64,000 nucleotides of DNA from Amycolatopsis australiensis (GTDB lineage: Bacteria; Actinomycetota; Actinomycetes; Mycobacteriales; Pseudonocardiaceae), in assembly GCF_900119165.1 (NCBI RefSeq), contig NZ_FPJG01000006.1, positions 4,650,001 to 4,714,000 of the forward strand. Reading direction: 5' to 3'. Below, piece after piece: positions 23,701 through 33,588 of the stretch; the first letter of the stretch is position 1; the number at the start of each line of letters is the position of its first letter. Under the pieces are notes generated by a model. It did no database searches. It was not told the DNA's origin and saw nothing but the letters and a program-made list of their open reading frames with translations. The position numbers were made by a program, and so were the translations under genes.

Positions 23701-24980
23701 GCGAAATCGTACTCCACCGGCGGTTTTTCCCCGCCCGCGTTCGCCGGCACCCGGTGCAGCAGCCGTCCCATGTGGATTTCCGCCAGGTGCGCGGGATGCG
23801 CCTGCGGCATCAGGGTGCCGTGCACCGCCTGCATGACTCGCAGCGTCAGCGGGGCCGCCGCGAGGAGCCCGGCCAGGCGGATCGCGGGTGAGGTTCCGGT
23901 GGCGAGGAATCGATCCAGCCTTTCCGTCGGGGAAAGCGCTTCTCCGGCGTCACCCGTGCCGTCGCCGGTGAGTTCGTCCGGCCGCGGCGGGACGAGCACC
24001 GGAAGCCGCACGCCGGTGGTGCCGGAGACGAGGTCCGCCCACCGCCGCAGGTGGCGCGGGGCCAGCTCCAGCACGGGAATCGGGTTCGCCGTCCCGGGCA
24101 GCACGCCGCGCAGGGACCGGGGCGCCACGCGCACGCCCGTCCAGTTCCAGCGTTCACCCGGAAGGAGGTGGAAGAAGGAGACGTGGCAGGTTTTCGCCCA
24201 CAGCGTCAGGATCCGGAACATCGACCCGCTGCGCCACGCGGCGCCGACGCCGTCGCTGAGCACGATGACGAGGCGCCGCCCCGTCGGATCCGCCAGCTGC
24301 GCCGGCTCGCACGCGGTGCCCGGCGTGGTTTCCACGGCCCGCACGACCGGATCGTCGGTGTCCACCGAAACCGTCTTGACGTCGCTGAACGCGCCCTGCC
24401 GTTCCAGCAGGGCGCGGAACGCGCGCGTGGTCCGATCCCAGAGCACCATGGAAGAACCGCGGTCCACGACGAGCACGACCTCGAACGCGTGGCCGCGCGA
24501 GGGCCGGTGCACCGGCAGCCAGACCCGGGTCTCCGCCGCGGCGACCGCGGTTTCCTCCTCGTCCAGCTCGGTCCGGTCCTTGAGCCGGACGAGCCGGTTC
24601 AGCGGGCGCAGCGCCTTCGCCAGACCTCGGGGCAGGCTCGGCGGCACCGCGCGGATCGGCGGCGCCGCCGCGGGTTTGCGCGGCCGCCGCGGCACCGGGA
24701 CCGGTTCGAGCGGCACCGGCGGTGGTTCGGGATGGCCGCCGCCCGGCCGGACCGGCTCGGGGCGCGCGGGCGGCGGGTGCTCGACGCGGGGTTCCGGCGG
24801 CTCGGGTGGTGGCTCCGGTGGCTCCGGTGGCGCTTGGGGCGGGGGCGGCGGCTCGGGCGGCGGGCCCGGTTCCGGGCGCGGCGGCTCGCTCGCCGCGATG
24901 CGGGCGGCGAGCCAGACCGCGTCGGCGATCTCGTCCGCGTTGAGCGCCTCGGTGGGGAGGCGGTCGACCGGGTCGGCCAT
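20778..24980 (-). CDS. vWA/SAV_2336-NB-ARC-TPR protein (FxsT-like)
   Basis: A 1400-residue multidomain protein. After a proline-rich linker (about 33-110) comes a SAV_2336-type domain with vWA features: a MIDAS-like VVDRGSSM (D173, S176, S177) and LVIVLSDG near 240. An NB-ARC NTPase follows, with Walker A GMGGIGKS (residues 612-619) and Walker B LLVFDNAD near 690. The last 450 residues are TPRs of the kinesin-light-chain type, each with a GxxHPxT/S signature (such as LGEKHPDTL, LGPDHRHTL, LGPEHPATA). The layout matches the 'FxSxx-COOH system TPR protein' group and STAND-type signalling NTPases. It lies 4 bp from the MoxR gene in the same operon. Confidence 0.85.
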   Translation of the reverse strand: MADPVDRLPTEALNADEIADAVWLAARIAASEPPRPEPGPPPEPPPPPQAPPEPPEPPPEPPEPRVEHPPPARPEPVRPGGGHPEPPPVPLEPVPVPRRPRKPAAAPPIRAVPPSLPRGLAKALRPLNRLVRLKDRTELDEEETAVAAAETRVWLPVHRPSRGHAFEVVLVVDRGSSMVLWDRTTRAFRALLERQGAFSDVKTVSVDTDDPVVRAVETTPGTACEPAQLADPTGRRLVIVLSDGVGAAWRSGSMFRILTLWAKTCHVSFFHLLPGERWNWTGVRVAPRSLRGVLPGTANPIPVLELAPRHLRRWADLVSGTTGVRLPVLVPPRPDELTGDGTGDAGEALSPTERLDRFLATGTSPAIRLAGLLAAAPLTLRVMQAVHGTLMPQAHPAHLAEIHMGRLLHRVPANAGGEKPPVEYDFAPGLRRRLLATVSRADTARVQRVVEDVLGPHEPAVADLRGTLAAPDEATLPVVTSRTEPLLSVQRDVLRALSGPYARRANRLGDALERFQKSRNDPASRTIEDEIGSAASDLHPEPIKPPRGISAVTTTSSEPGTEIRSSGQQPAVWGGVPLRNVNFIGRGDLLRALHGELSKSTRTAVLPGALHGMGGIGKSQIAVEYVYRHAEEYDLIWWIPSENPSEIQASLVKLAKRLDLPVEQSVDTAVPAVLETLGSGEPYRRWLLVFDNADRPEDVREFWPRRGEGHILVTSRNPQWSEVAQAVEVDVFRRTESRELLQRRNRDLGDEDADRLATVLGDLPLAVEQAAAWRAETGMATDEYLQLFENKRTELLQSRPPADYDVAVEAAWNVSLDRLRDENRGALELLEVCAFFSPEPIPRAMFSGVRNVPTSEALEQTLGDPIQLGRAIREITRYSLAKIDHRSDTLQLHRLVQLVLRNKLTPEDQERVRHTAHLLLANRDPKQPDSVDYWTRYAELLPHIRAVDARNCTDRWVRRMAINAVNYLFAFGDPAGALEMAQDYAQYWTEKLGEKHPDTLVVSRWWGRMLRALGRFEEGRAVAERTLALMQETLGETHEETLLTMHGVASDLRAKGDFERARRMNEFAYLSALDRFGEDDPDTLAAANNYALSLRLVGEFAAARDLDERTAQRKQTVLGPDHRHTLLTLDNWSVDLRETGDYLRARAEQEDTVRRMRAQLGSRHPMTLSAIKNLAIAYRKAGLHRDKKALTLAMEATDGLVAKYGESHPDAMSATMDLSIEHRQDGNLAEARRLGEHVKGLYEATWGEKHPFSVAAATNLAVTLRLLGSAEQVEQARALDERALADMTEALGEDHPFTLVCATNYASDLAESGDHERAYQLDQATLERSERVLGPDHPSSLALLVNQALDLRRLGRTEEADSLQLNAVQRLRQVLGPEHPATADAQFNHRANCDIDPMQI

Positions 24981-24983
24981 CGT

Positions 24984-26000
24984 TCAGTCGGCTCCCCGGA
25001 CGTTGAGCCGGCGCCACAGCGTGTCGCGGAGCACCTCCCAGTTCGCGTCGTGCTGGTGCGCGCCGGACGTGGTCAGGTGCAGCGCGTTGAGCAGCTGGTC
25101 GTTGGCGAGGCCGCCCTCCTGCCCGCTGCTGGCGAGGAATTCGTGGATCAAGTCGTCGCTGCGGGCCGGCACGTCGCGGAAGTGCGCCGCCACCATGCCG
25201 ACGAGCTGCTCGAACCCGGGCTGCGGCAGGTCGAGGCGGAGGCAGCGGCGCAGGAACGCGGGCGGGAAGTCGCGTTCGCCGTTGCTCGTCACCACCACGA
25301 CCGGGAACGCGCGGCACCGCACGTGCCCGTCCCGCACCGTCGCGCGGCCGCCGCGGTCGTGCGTGAAGACGGTGACTTCCGGCTGGGTGGCGGCGATCCG
25401 GGCGAGCGGCTGGATCTCGAAGTCGCCGTCTTCGAACACCGCGAGCAGGTCGTTGGGCAGGTCGATGTCCGACTTGTCCAGCTCGTCGACGAGCAGGACG
25501 CGTGGCCGGTCGTGGGGCAGCAGCGCGGTGCCGAGCGGGCCGAGCCGGACGAACCCGCCGATGTCCCCGCCTTCCTCGGTCGCCGCGGCCTGGACGCGGC
25601 CGATGGCGTCGTAGGTGTAGAGCCCGTCCCGCGAGACCGTGCGGCTGCTGATCGGCCAGCGCAGCACCGGGCCCAGCCCGAGCTCACGCGCGATCTTGTA
25701 GGCCAGGCTGGACTTCCCGGTGCCGGGATTGCCGGTGACCAGCAGCGGACGCCGCAGGTAGAGCGCCGCGTTGACGGTCAGGACCTCTTTGGGCGTCGCC
25801 TCCCGCGCCGAGGCGACGGACGGTTCCCCGAGCCGTCGCACGAATTCGGCGTCCGACGACGGCGGGACCGGCAGGGCCGGGCCGCCGTCGAAGGTGCGCC
25901 AGCTGGGCGGTGCGGGCAGCTCGGGGGCGTCCTCGCCGTCGGGCGGCGGCAGCCCGTGACCGCGGTAGACGCACCATGGCGGGATCTCGGCACCGCTCAT
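24984..26000 (-). CDS. MoxR-type AAA+ ATPase
   Basis: A 338-residue AAA+ ATPase of the MoxR/dynein-related group. Walker A is GNPGTGKSS (K96), Walker B RVLLVDELDKSD near residue 170, sensor 1 region VVVVTSNGERDFP, arginine finger region FLRRCLRLDLP. ATG 26000 overlaps the stop of the VMAP gene (ATGA). In VMAP three-part conflict systems a MoxR ATPase works with a vWA protein and VMAP to process or switch an effector complex; here the vWA part is in the next gene downstream. Confidence 0.88.
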   Translation of the reverse strand: MSGAEIPPWCVYRGHGLPPPDGEDAPELPAPPSWRTFDGGPALPVPPSSDAEFVRRLGEPSVASAREATPKEVLTVNAALYLRRPLLVTGNPGTGKSSLAYKIARELGLGPVLRWPISSRTVSRDGLYTYDAIGRVQAAATEEGGDIGGFVRLGPLGTALLPHDRPRVLLVDELDKSDIDLPNDLLAVFEDGDFEIQPLARIAATQPEVTVFTHDRGGRATVRDGHVRCRAFPVVVVTSNGERDFPPAFLRRCLRLDLPQPGFEQLVGMVAAHFRDVPARSDDLIHEFLASSGQEGGLANDQLLNALHLTTSGAHQHDANWEVLRDTLWRRLNVRGAD

Positions 26001-27478
26001 CGGGCGGGCACCTCCTCGATCGGGGCCGCGGGCGGATCCTGCGGCTCGACGGGCCGTTCCGGGTCGTCCCACAGCAGCGAAACCCGGCTGCCCACATGGG
26101 AGTCGGGCCGCGCCGCCTGCCGGGCGCGGGTCCGCAGGAGGCGCAGGTGCTCGACGAGTTCGGGCAGGACGTCACGCAGGGACTTGATCTCCGCCTCGAA
26201 CGCCGAGCGGGCGGATTCGGTGCGGTGCCAGATCATCACCGGGATCCCGGTCCGGACCCCGACGAGCACCTCGCCCGGGTCCGGGCCTTCCGGCACCGAA
26301 CGCAGCACGAGCGACACGACTTTCTTCTGCTCGGCCAGCTTGGCGTCGAGCGCGGTCAGGTGCCGCCGCTTCGCGCCGTCGCTCCACAGCCAGTGCTCTT
26401 CGGGGGTGGTCAGGCCGGCGGGCACCTTCTTCAGCAGATCCCAGCGGCGCCGCCATTCCCGGTGCCAGCGCGGCGAACGCGCGCGGTCGAGGCTGCGGAC
26501 GACGACCTGGTAGTGCAGGCCGAGCGGGCGGGGCAGCGGGCTGTCCGCCTCGAGGTCCCACTGGTCGACGGGCAGGTTCAGCAGCGCGTACGGCAGGAGG
26601 AACTCGATCCGGATGGCCGAGGCGTCCCGCGCCCAGCCGGTCTCGGCCTTCGCGACCAGTTCGGCGACGTGCGCGCGGACGGCGTCGAGGTCACCGGTGA
26701 ACGGCTCGCCGCGCCGCGGCCGCCAGCCGGCGGGATCGTTGTGCCGCCAGTGCACGACGACGAGCAGGCCGGGATCGAGCAGGTCCGGTTCGATGCGGAC
26801 GACGAGGTAGGCGACGACCGCCGCCGGCGTCGCGGGTTCGGTGGCCTGCGCCAGCCGGACGGCGCTGATCTGCTCGGTCAGGCCGAGCCGCGCGGCCTGC
26901 CGGTCGTTCCAGTCGCGCAGCGCTTCGGCGCGCTGCTCGTCCGCGGCGGCGGCGAGGTATTCGACGAACAGCAGCAACGGCGGAACGCCGTCGGGCTGCG
27001 CGTTCATCCGTTCGAGGGTGGCGAGCGCGTCAGCCGGCCGGTGGTCGGCGGAAGTGAGCTCGGCGGCGGGCCCGGCGGCGGCCCGCACGAGCTCGGCGAG
27101 CCTGCTGCTGGGATTTTCGCCCAGGAGGGTGAGCAGTTCCTGCCGATCGTATTCGGTGACGAGATCGAGAGCGGCCATGTCGTCGACGGCGGCGCGGGCG
27201 CGTCGCACGGGAATGGACCCGGGCTCCATTTGCTCGACGGCGTCGACGAAGGCACTGAGCGCGCGCGGGTGCTGCCGCCGGCAGGCCTGCACGATGCCGA
27301 TCAGGCTGGCCCGCGTGGTGGGCAGTTCTTCGACGACGAGGGGAACCCCGAGGTGGTCGGCGAGCAGGTCGAGACAGAGCCGCCGGCTGCCGGGATCGCG
27401 CAGGGACGGGATCTGCTCCAGGCAGTCGATGAGAAAGCCCAGGGAGCTGGGGAAGTCACCCCCGTTCCACGACGTCAC
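25997..27478 (-). CDS. EAD-VMAP protein (vWA-MoxR-associated protein)
   Basis: A 493-residue protein. The N-terminus has two small helical domains of effector-associated type (LGFLIDCLEQIPSLRDPGSR, then ALSAFVDAVEQMEPGS), each about 80 residues. The C-terminal half matches the VMAP-C domain, with FLLPYALLNLPVDQWDLE and the RSPRWHREWRRRWDLLKK region near residues 330-360. In known VMAP systems the EADs recruit effectors that carry the same EAD, while VMAP couples to vWA and MoxR partners. It is the first gene of the operon running to 20778. No catalytic residues of a protease are evident. Confidence 0.75.
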   Translation of the reverse strand: MTSWNGGDFPSSLGFLIDCLEQIPSLRDPGSRRLCLDLLADHLGVPLVVEELPTTRASLIGIVQACRRQHPRALSAFVDAVEQMEPGSIPVRRARAAVDDMAALDLVTEYDRQELLTLLGENPSSRLAELVRAAAGPAAELTSADHRPADALATLERMNAQPDGVPPLLLFVEYLAAAADEQRAEALRDWNDRQAARLGLTEQISAVRLAQATEPATPAAVVAYLVVRIEPDLLDPGLLVVVHWRHNDPAGWRPRRGEPFTGDLDAVRAHVAELVAKAETGWARDASAIRIEFLLPYALLNLPVDQWDLEADSPLPRPLGLHYQVVVRSLDRARSPRWHREWRRRWDLLKKVPAGLTTPEEHWLWSDGAKRRHLTALDAKLAEQKKVVSLVLRSVPEGPDPGEVLVGVRTGIPVMIWHRTESARSAFEAEIKSLRDVLPELVEHLRLLRTRARQAARPDSHVGSRVSLLWDDPERPVEPQDPPAAPIEEVPAR

Positions 27479-27668
27479 CCGGCCCCTCCCTCACCCTCCG
27501 GAAGTAACGGGATATCCCAGCACGACCGCCGGGGACAACCACTGGAGGACGATCTCAACCGGACGGCCTATTGCCAGCGGCCGTACGGGCGCGGGGAAGG
27601 ACGGCGCGTTGGCCGCCGGTGAACCGAGACGGATTCGGCGACGGCGCTGACCGCGACAGTCGCTTCGT

Positions 27669-28442
27669 CTATCGCGACGCGAGGCGACGGACAAGCCAGC
27701 CGCCTGCGGCGCCTACCGCCACGCCTCCCAGCGCCAATCCGAACCCGACGCGTGAAGTGGCTACTGCATCGTCCGGCCCCGCTGGTGGCGGACCGCCGAC
27801 CTCGACCCCCGACCTGTCCCAGGGAGTGGGTGGGCCGCCGGCTTCGGCGCGGCGAAACTGCTGTTCGACGACGTTCAGGAAAGCCCGTCTGCGGCGCCCC
27901 TTGTCTTTGCCGGACATCCAGCTTTCGTGGGAGTGTTTCCAGTATTCGCGGCCGAGTTCACCTTCGAAGAAGTGCGCGATGTTCCGGCGGACTCCGTCGA
28001 GGTCGTACTGGCCGCTGAGGTACATAGAGTAGTAGTTCAGGAAGACGAGATTGCAGAACGCCCGGTAGGACGTGGCCTTGCCGTTGTTCTCGACGGAGTA
28101 ACCACCCCAGCACTGGAGGTACTCCGGGTGTTCGACGGCGAAGAGCAAGATCGCGGAGTGGAGCTGCCGCTCATCCCGGATCCCGGCTCGGCGTGATTCG
28201 CGCACTTGGCCGAGCAGGGACGCGGCGACCCCGAAGACGCCGATGGTCGCGATAAGAGCGGAGACGCCTCCGTAGGCCTGCCCGATGTCGCTCAGGTGGG
28301 CCCAGTCGGCGCCGTCGATCCGGTCCAGCAGGGGAAAAGAGAGCGGTGAGAGGAAGACGAGAAGCACGCATGCCGCTCCCGCGGCGCTGACTGCCGCGAC
28401 GAGGGCCAGACGTCGAGTTCGTATGCGTAGCGAGGTGCGCAC
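27669..28442 (-). CDS. DUF6082-like membrane protein
   Basis: A 257-residue protein. GTG 28442 is preceded by an excellent AAGGAGG ribosome site, so I prefer it to an ATG 16 codons upstream. Two membrane helices lie near the N-terminus (LVAAVSAAGAACVLLVFL; VSALIATIGVFGVAASLL) and one at the C-terminus. The soluble middle has conserved-looking LYLQ/ECWG and NLVFLNYYSMYLSGQYDL segments, as in Streptomyces DUF6082 proteins. Its function is unknown. It lies 190 bp upstream of the EAD-VMAP operon on the same strand and may belong to it. Confidence 0.6.
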   Translation of the reverse strand: MRTSLRIRTRRLALVAAVSAAGAACVLLVFLSPLSFPLLDRIDGADWAHLSDIGQAYGGVSALIATIGVFGVAASLLGQVRESRRAGIRDERQLHSAILLFAVEHPEYLQCWGGYSVENNGKATSYRAFCNLVFLNYYSMYLSGQYDLDGVRRNIAHFFEGELGREYWKHSHESWMSGKDKGRRRRAFLNVVEQQFRRAEAGGPPTPWDRSGVEVGGPPPAGPDDAVATSRVGFGLALGGVAVGAAGGWLVRRLASR

Positions 28443-28535
28443 GGAGCCTCCTTTTGCGGCGATGGGATCACGGGCGACTTCCGGTCTCACCCAGTTGGTG
28501 CGGATTGGCGTTGTTCCACAGCGCTTCGGCTTCGT

Positions 28536-29396
28536 TCACCTATGTCTGACATTCTGGCATGTTTGGTGCTTGGTAGGTGTAGTATTCCGCAAGTCGGCAA
28601 CCAGCCGGATGGCCAGCTCGCCGTTCGTCGTGTTCTTCAGTTCGGCCAGAAGTCTCAGCGTGTGCAGCGCGCGCTCACGTGCGCTGGCGGGTGAGCGTTC
28701 GGCGTAGTACCGGGACGCGGCGGCGTCGATCGCGCTCGAAGCGGGGTCGATGAGGATGAACCTCATACTCGTGCCGGTCTTCAGCAGTGTTTCCAGCAGC
28801 CCGTAGTGGTCGTTGACGAAGGTGTTGCGCGCCATCCCGGTGATGAGCAGGTCGCCGGCGTTCTCGATGGCTTGCTCCAGCTCGGGTCCGAACCGTTCGC
28901 TGAACATCGGCCGACGAGCCCGTGCGATCTGCCGGCTCGGTGTCATCGGCCACGGTGTGCCCGCTTTCCACAGCCGCTCACCGACCGGATGGTATTCGTC
29001 GTGCTGGACGCAGACCATGCCGTGTGGCCCGGAAACGTCGAGGCAATTGAACCCCGCTGACGAGATCCGCGAGGAGACGCGCACTTCCAGCCGGCCGGCG
29101 GTCCTGTCGCGCAAAGTCGACAGGTCGTCGAGCGTGGTGGTGATCCGCTGCCGCAGCCTGCCGTGTCCCAGGCTTTGTGAGCTCCGCCGATCGGCTGTCT
29201 CGATGAGCGCGTCGTCGGTCGGATCCAGGACGAGGACACGGATGCGGCCACCGGCCTCGAGGATCGCCGACATGTCGCTGCGCATGCCGTGGACGGTTCT
29301 GGTCATCGAATGACCGACCAGCAAGAGGTCGAACGCGCCGACCTGGAGCCGTTCGAGGTGAAGGCCGCCGTTGACGAGGTTCCGGGCGTAGTCCAA
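28536..29396 (-). CDS. Duplicated PLD-fold-like protein without HKD motifs
   Basis: A protein of about 286 residues, from a TTG at 29396. It contains two similar halves: AFDLLLVGHSM ... GGRIRVLVLDPTDDALIETA and AGDLLITGMAR ... GTSMRFILIDPASSAIDAAA. Each is followed by a helix rich in R/L (RLRQRITTTLDDL; RERALHTLRLLAEL). The strand-helix pattern resembles phospholipase D-like or DUF5919-type domains, but no HxK motif is present. No ATG/GTG precedes the TTG, although the frame stays protein-like for 27 more codons back to a TAA at 29479. Either the gene is truncated at its 5' end or it starts at the TTG. Confidence 0.55.
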   Translation of the reverse strand: MDYARNLVNGGLHLERLQVGAFDLLLVGHSMTRTVHGMRSDMSAILEAGGRIRVLVLDPTDDALIETADRRSSQSLGHGRLRQRITTTLDDLSTLRDRTAGRLEVRVSSRISSAGFNCLDVSGPHGMVCVQHDEYHPVGERLWKAGTPWPMTPSRQIARARRPMFSERFGPELEQAIENAGDLLITGMARNTFVNDHYGLLETLLKTGTSMRFILIDPASSAIDAAASRYYAERSPASARERALHTLRLLAELKNTTNGELAIRLVADLRNTTPTKHQTCQNVRHR

Positions 29397-29536
29397 TTGC
29401 TCCGGAAACTCGACGAAACCTCCCGTGGCCCAGCCCGGTTCGTCCGCTGTCTCGAAGCATCCACCGTCAGTGCATTATGACCGGACGCTTTTCGTAGTGA
29501 GACGCCGCCGTCCCGGCGCGCGGAAGCCGAAACGAA

Positions 29537-29570
29537 CGGGCCCGGCCGATCCGAAGACCGGCCGGGCCCG
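29537..29570 (-). terminator. katG terminator hairpin
   Basis: A perfect 12-bp stem (CGGGCCCGGCCG at 29537-29548 and its complement at 29559-29570) with a 10-nt loop, 15 bp after the katG stop. Read on the minus strand it is followed by TTCGTTTC, so it resembles an intrinsic terminator. Confidence 0.75.
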
Positions 29571-29585
29571 CTCACCGGAAATCGA

Positions 29586-31865
<2,280 letters not shown>

Positions 31866-31887
31866 CTACTTCCTTCCGAGCCGGCGA

Positions 31888-32313
31888 TCATGAAGAGGTT
31901 CGGGCGGCCGAGCAGTCGGGGCAGGTGCCCCAATAGACGACCTCCGCCTGGTCGATCACGAAACCGTGGTCGTCCGAGGCGGTCAGGCACGGTGTGTGGC
32001 CGACGGCGCAGTCGACGTCCGCGATCGCACCGCACGTCCGGCACACGACGTGGTGGTGGTTGTCCCCGACCCGGGACTCGTACCGGGCGGTGGCGCCGGC
32101 GGGCTGGATGCGCCGCACCAGGCCGGTGTCGGTGAGCGCCCGCAGCACGTCGTAGATCGTCTGGTGCGACACCGTCGGGTGCTCGGCCCGCACCAGCGCG
32201 ATCACCGTCTCGGTGTCGACGTGCGGGTGGTCGCGCAGCGCGGCGAGCACGGCCAGCCGGGGCCGCGTCACCCGCAACGAGGCCGCCCGCAGCTGCGCCT
32301 CGAAGTCGGTCAT
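31888..32313 (-). CDS. furA: Fur family regulator FurA
   Basis: A 141-residue Fur-family repressor. The winged helix is at residues about 10-80 (LRVTRPRLAVLAALRDHPHV, TVSHQTIYDVLRALTDTGLV). Metal sites are visible in HHHVVCRTCG and the C-terminal CPDC pair. FurA proteins repress their own furA-katG operon and release it under peroxide stress. I chose ATG 32313 because the upstream GTG (32325) overlaps the -10 box and would precede the transcript start; the mRNA is probably leaderless. Confidence 0.95.
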   Translation of the reverse strand: MTDFEAQLRAASLRVTRPRLAVLAALRDHPHVDTETVIALVRAEHPTVSHQTIYDVLRALTDTGLVRRIQPAGATARYESRVGDNHHHVVCRTCGAIADVDCAVGHTPCLTASDDHGFVIDQAEVVYWGTCPDCSAARTSS

Positions 32314-32323
32314 CACGTCCAGC

Positions 32324-32353
32324 ACCCTAGAGCGCTTCTCTGGAATGAGTCAA
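32324..32353 (-). promoter_or_regulatory. furA-katG promoter
   Basis: On the minus strand, TTGACT (32353-32348) and TAGGGT (32329-32324) are 18 bp apart. The transcript would start about 7 bp on, at or next to the furA ATG (32313). The stretch from the -35 box, TTGACTCATTCCAGAGAAG, resembles the A/T-rich FurA-binding element found at mycobacterial and Streptomyces furA promoters as I recall them. Confidence 0.7.
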
Positions 32354-32557
32354 GTTATGGTCGGGTGAACTGCCAAGATCATGTCACAGCGGGTCACCGG
32401 CCGCCGCGTGGGTGGTGACCGCCGTGGCGCGCGACGAGCCGGGCCGTTTCGTCGACGAACTCCACCACGGCGGACCCGGCTGCCGCTCGTCGGTGAGCCT
32501 CGTCGCGCCATCCTCACGCCGGGGAATCATTCGTGCCCGCCGGACGCTGAGCAGGGC

Positions 32558-33580
32558 GTGAAGAAGATCGGTTTCCTGTCGTTCGGCCACTGGTCGCCGG
32601 GCCCGCACTCCGAGACGCGCTCCGCCGCCGACTTCCTGCGCCAGTCGATCGACCTGGCGGTCGCGGCCGAGGAGCTGGGGGTGGACGGCGCGTACTTCCG
32701 GGTGCACCACTTCGCGCGGCAGGCGGCCAGCCCGTTCCCGCTGCTCGCGGCGATCGGCGCGCGGACGTCGAAGATCGAGATCGGCACCGGCGTGATCGAC
32801 ATGCGCTACGAGAACCCGCTGTACATGGTCGAGGACTCCGGCGCCGCCGACCTGATCTCCGGCGGCCGGCTGCAGCTCGGCATCAGCCGGGGGTCCCCCG
32901 AGCAGGTGATCGACGGCTGGCGGTACTTCGGCTACTCACCCGCCGAAGGCGAGACGGACGCCGACATGGCCCGGCGGCACACCGAGGTCTACCTCAAGCT
33001 GCTCGAGGGCGAGGGCTTCGCGCAGCCGAACCCGCGGCCGATGTTCGCCAACCCGCCGGGCCTGCTGCGGCTGGAGCCGCACTCGCCGGGCCTGCGCGAG
33101 CGCATCTGGTGGGGATCCGGCTCGAACGCGACGAGCGTCTGGGCCGCCAAGCTCGGCATGAACCTGCAGAGCTCCACGCTCAAGGACGACGAGACGGGCG
33201 AGCCGCTGCACGTCCAGCAGCGCAAGCAGATCGAGGCCTACCGCGAGGCGTGGAAGGAGGCCGGCCACACCCGCGAGCCGCGTGTGTCGGTCAGCCGCAG
33301 CATCTTCGCGCTGACCACCGACCTGGACCGCGCCTACTTCGGCCGTGACCGCCATTCGCGCGACCAGGTGGGCATGATCGACGAGAACACCCGCGCCATC
33401 TTCGGGCGGTCCTATGCCGCCGAGCCGGACGAGCTGGTGCGGGAGCTGCGGGAGGACGAGGCCGTCGAGGCCGCGGACACCCTCCTGCTGACCATCCCGA
33501 ACCAGCTCGGCGTCGACTACAACGCCCACGTGCTGGAGAACATCCTGAAGCACGTGGCCCCGGAGCTCGGCTGGCGCTGA
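32558..33580 (+). CDS. LLM class flavin-dependent oxidoreductase
   Basis: A 340-residue luciferase-like monooxygenase. It starts at GTG 32558 (VKKIGFLSFGHW). The (beta/alpha)8 features include EELGVDGAYFRVHHFARQ, the phosphate/flavin-binding IGTGVIDMRYENPLYMVED and LQLGISRGSPEQVI, and the C-terminal ADTLLLTIPNQLGVDYN. It belongs to the bacterial-luciferase-like superfamily using FMN or F420; the exact cofactor is not decidable here. It is alone on the plus strand and ends 8 bp from the convergent alginate lyase. The upstream gap to furA (about 245 bp) holds no other gene. Confidence 0.88.
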   Translation: MKKIGFLSFGHWSPGPHSETRSAADFLRQSIDLAVAAEELGVDGAYFRVHHFARQAASPFPLLAAIGARTSKIEIGTGVIDMRYENPLYMVEDSGAADLISGGRLQLGISRGSPEQVIDGWRYFGYSPAEGETDADMARRHTEVYLKLLEGEGFAQPNPRPMFANPPGLLRLEPHSPGLRERIWWGSGSNATSVWAAKLGMNLQSSTLKDDETGEPLHVQQRKQIEAYREAWKEAGHTREPRVSVSRSIFALTTDLDRAYFGRDRHSRDQVGMIDENTRAIFGRSYAAEPDELVRELREDEAVEAADTLLLTIPNQLGVDYNAHVLENILKHVAPELGWR

Positions 33581-33588
33581 CGCGCCGG

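Noticed and set aside
24722-24943. Proline-rich segment as a separate antisense gene or a repeat protein
   Set aside because: It is the Pro/Glu linker of the 1400-residue protein; low complexity explains the extra open frames.
24051-27622. Long plus-strand frames opposite the MoxR and VMAP genes
   Set aside because: Same reason: composition of antisense shadows, while the minus strand shows Walker and VMAP motifs and tight overlaps.
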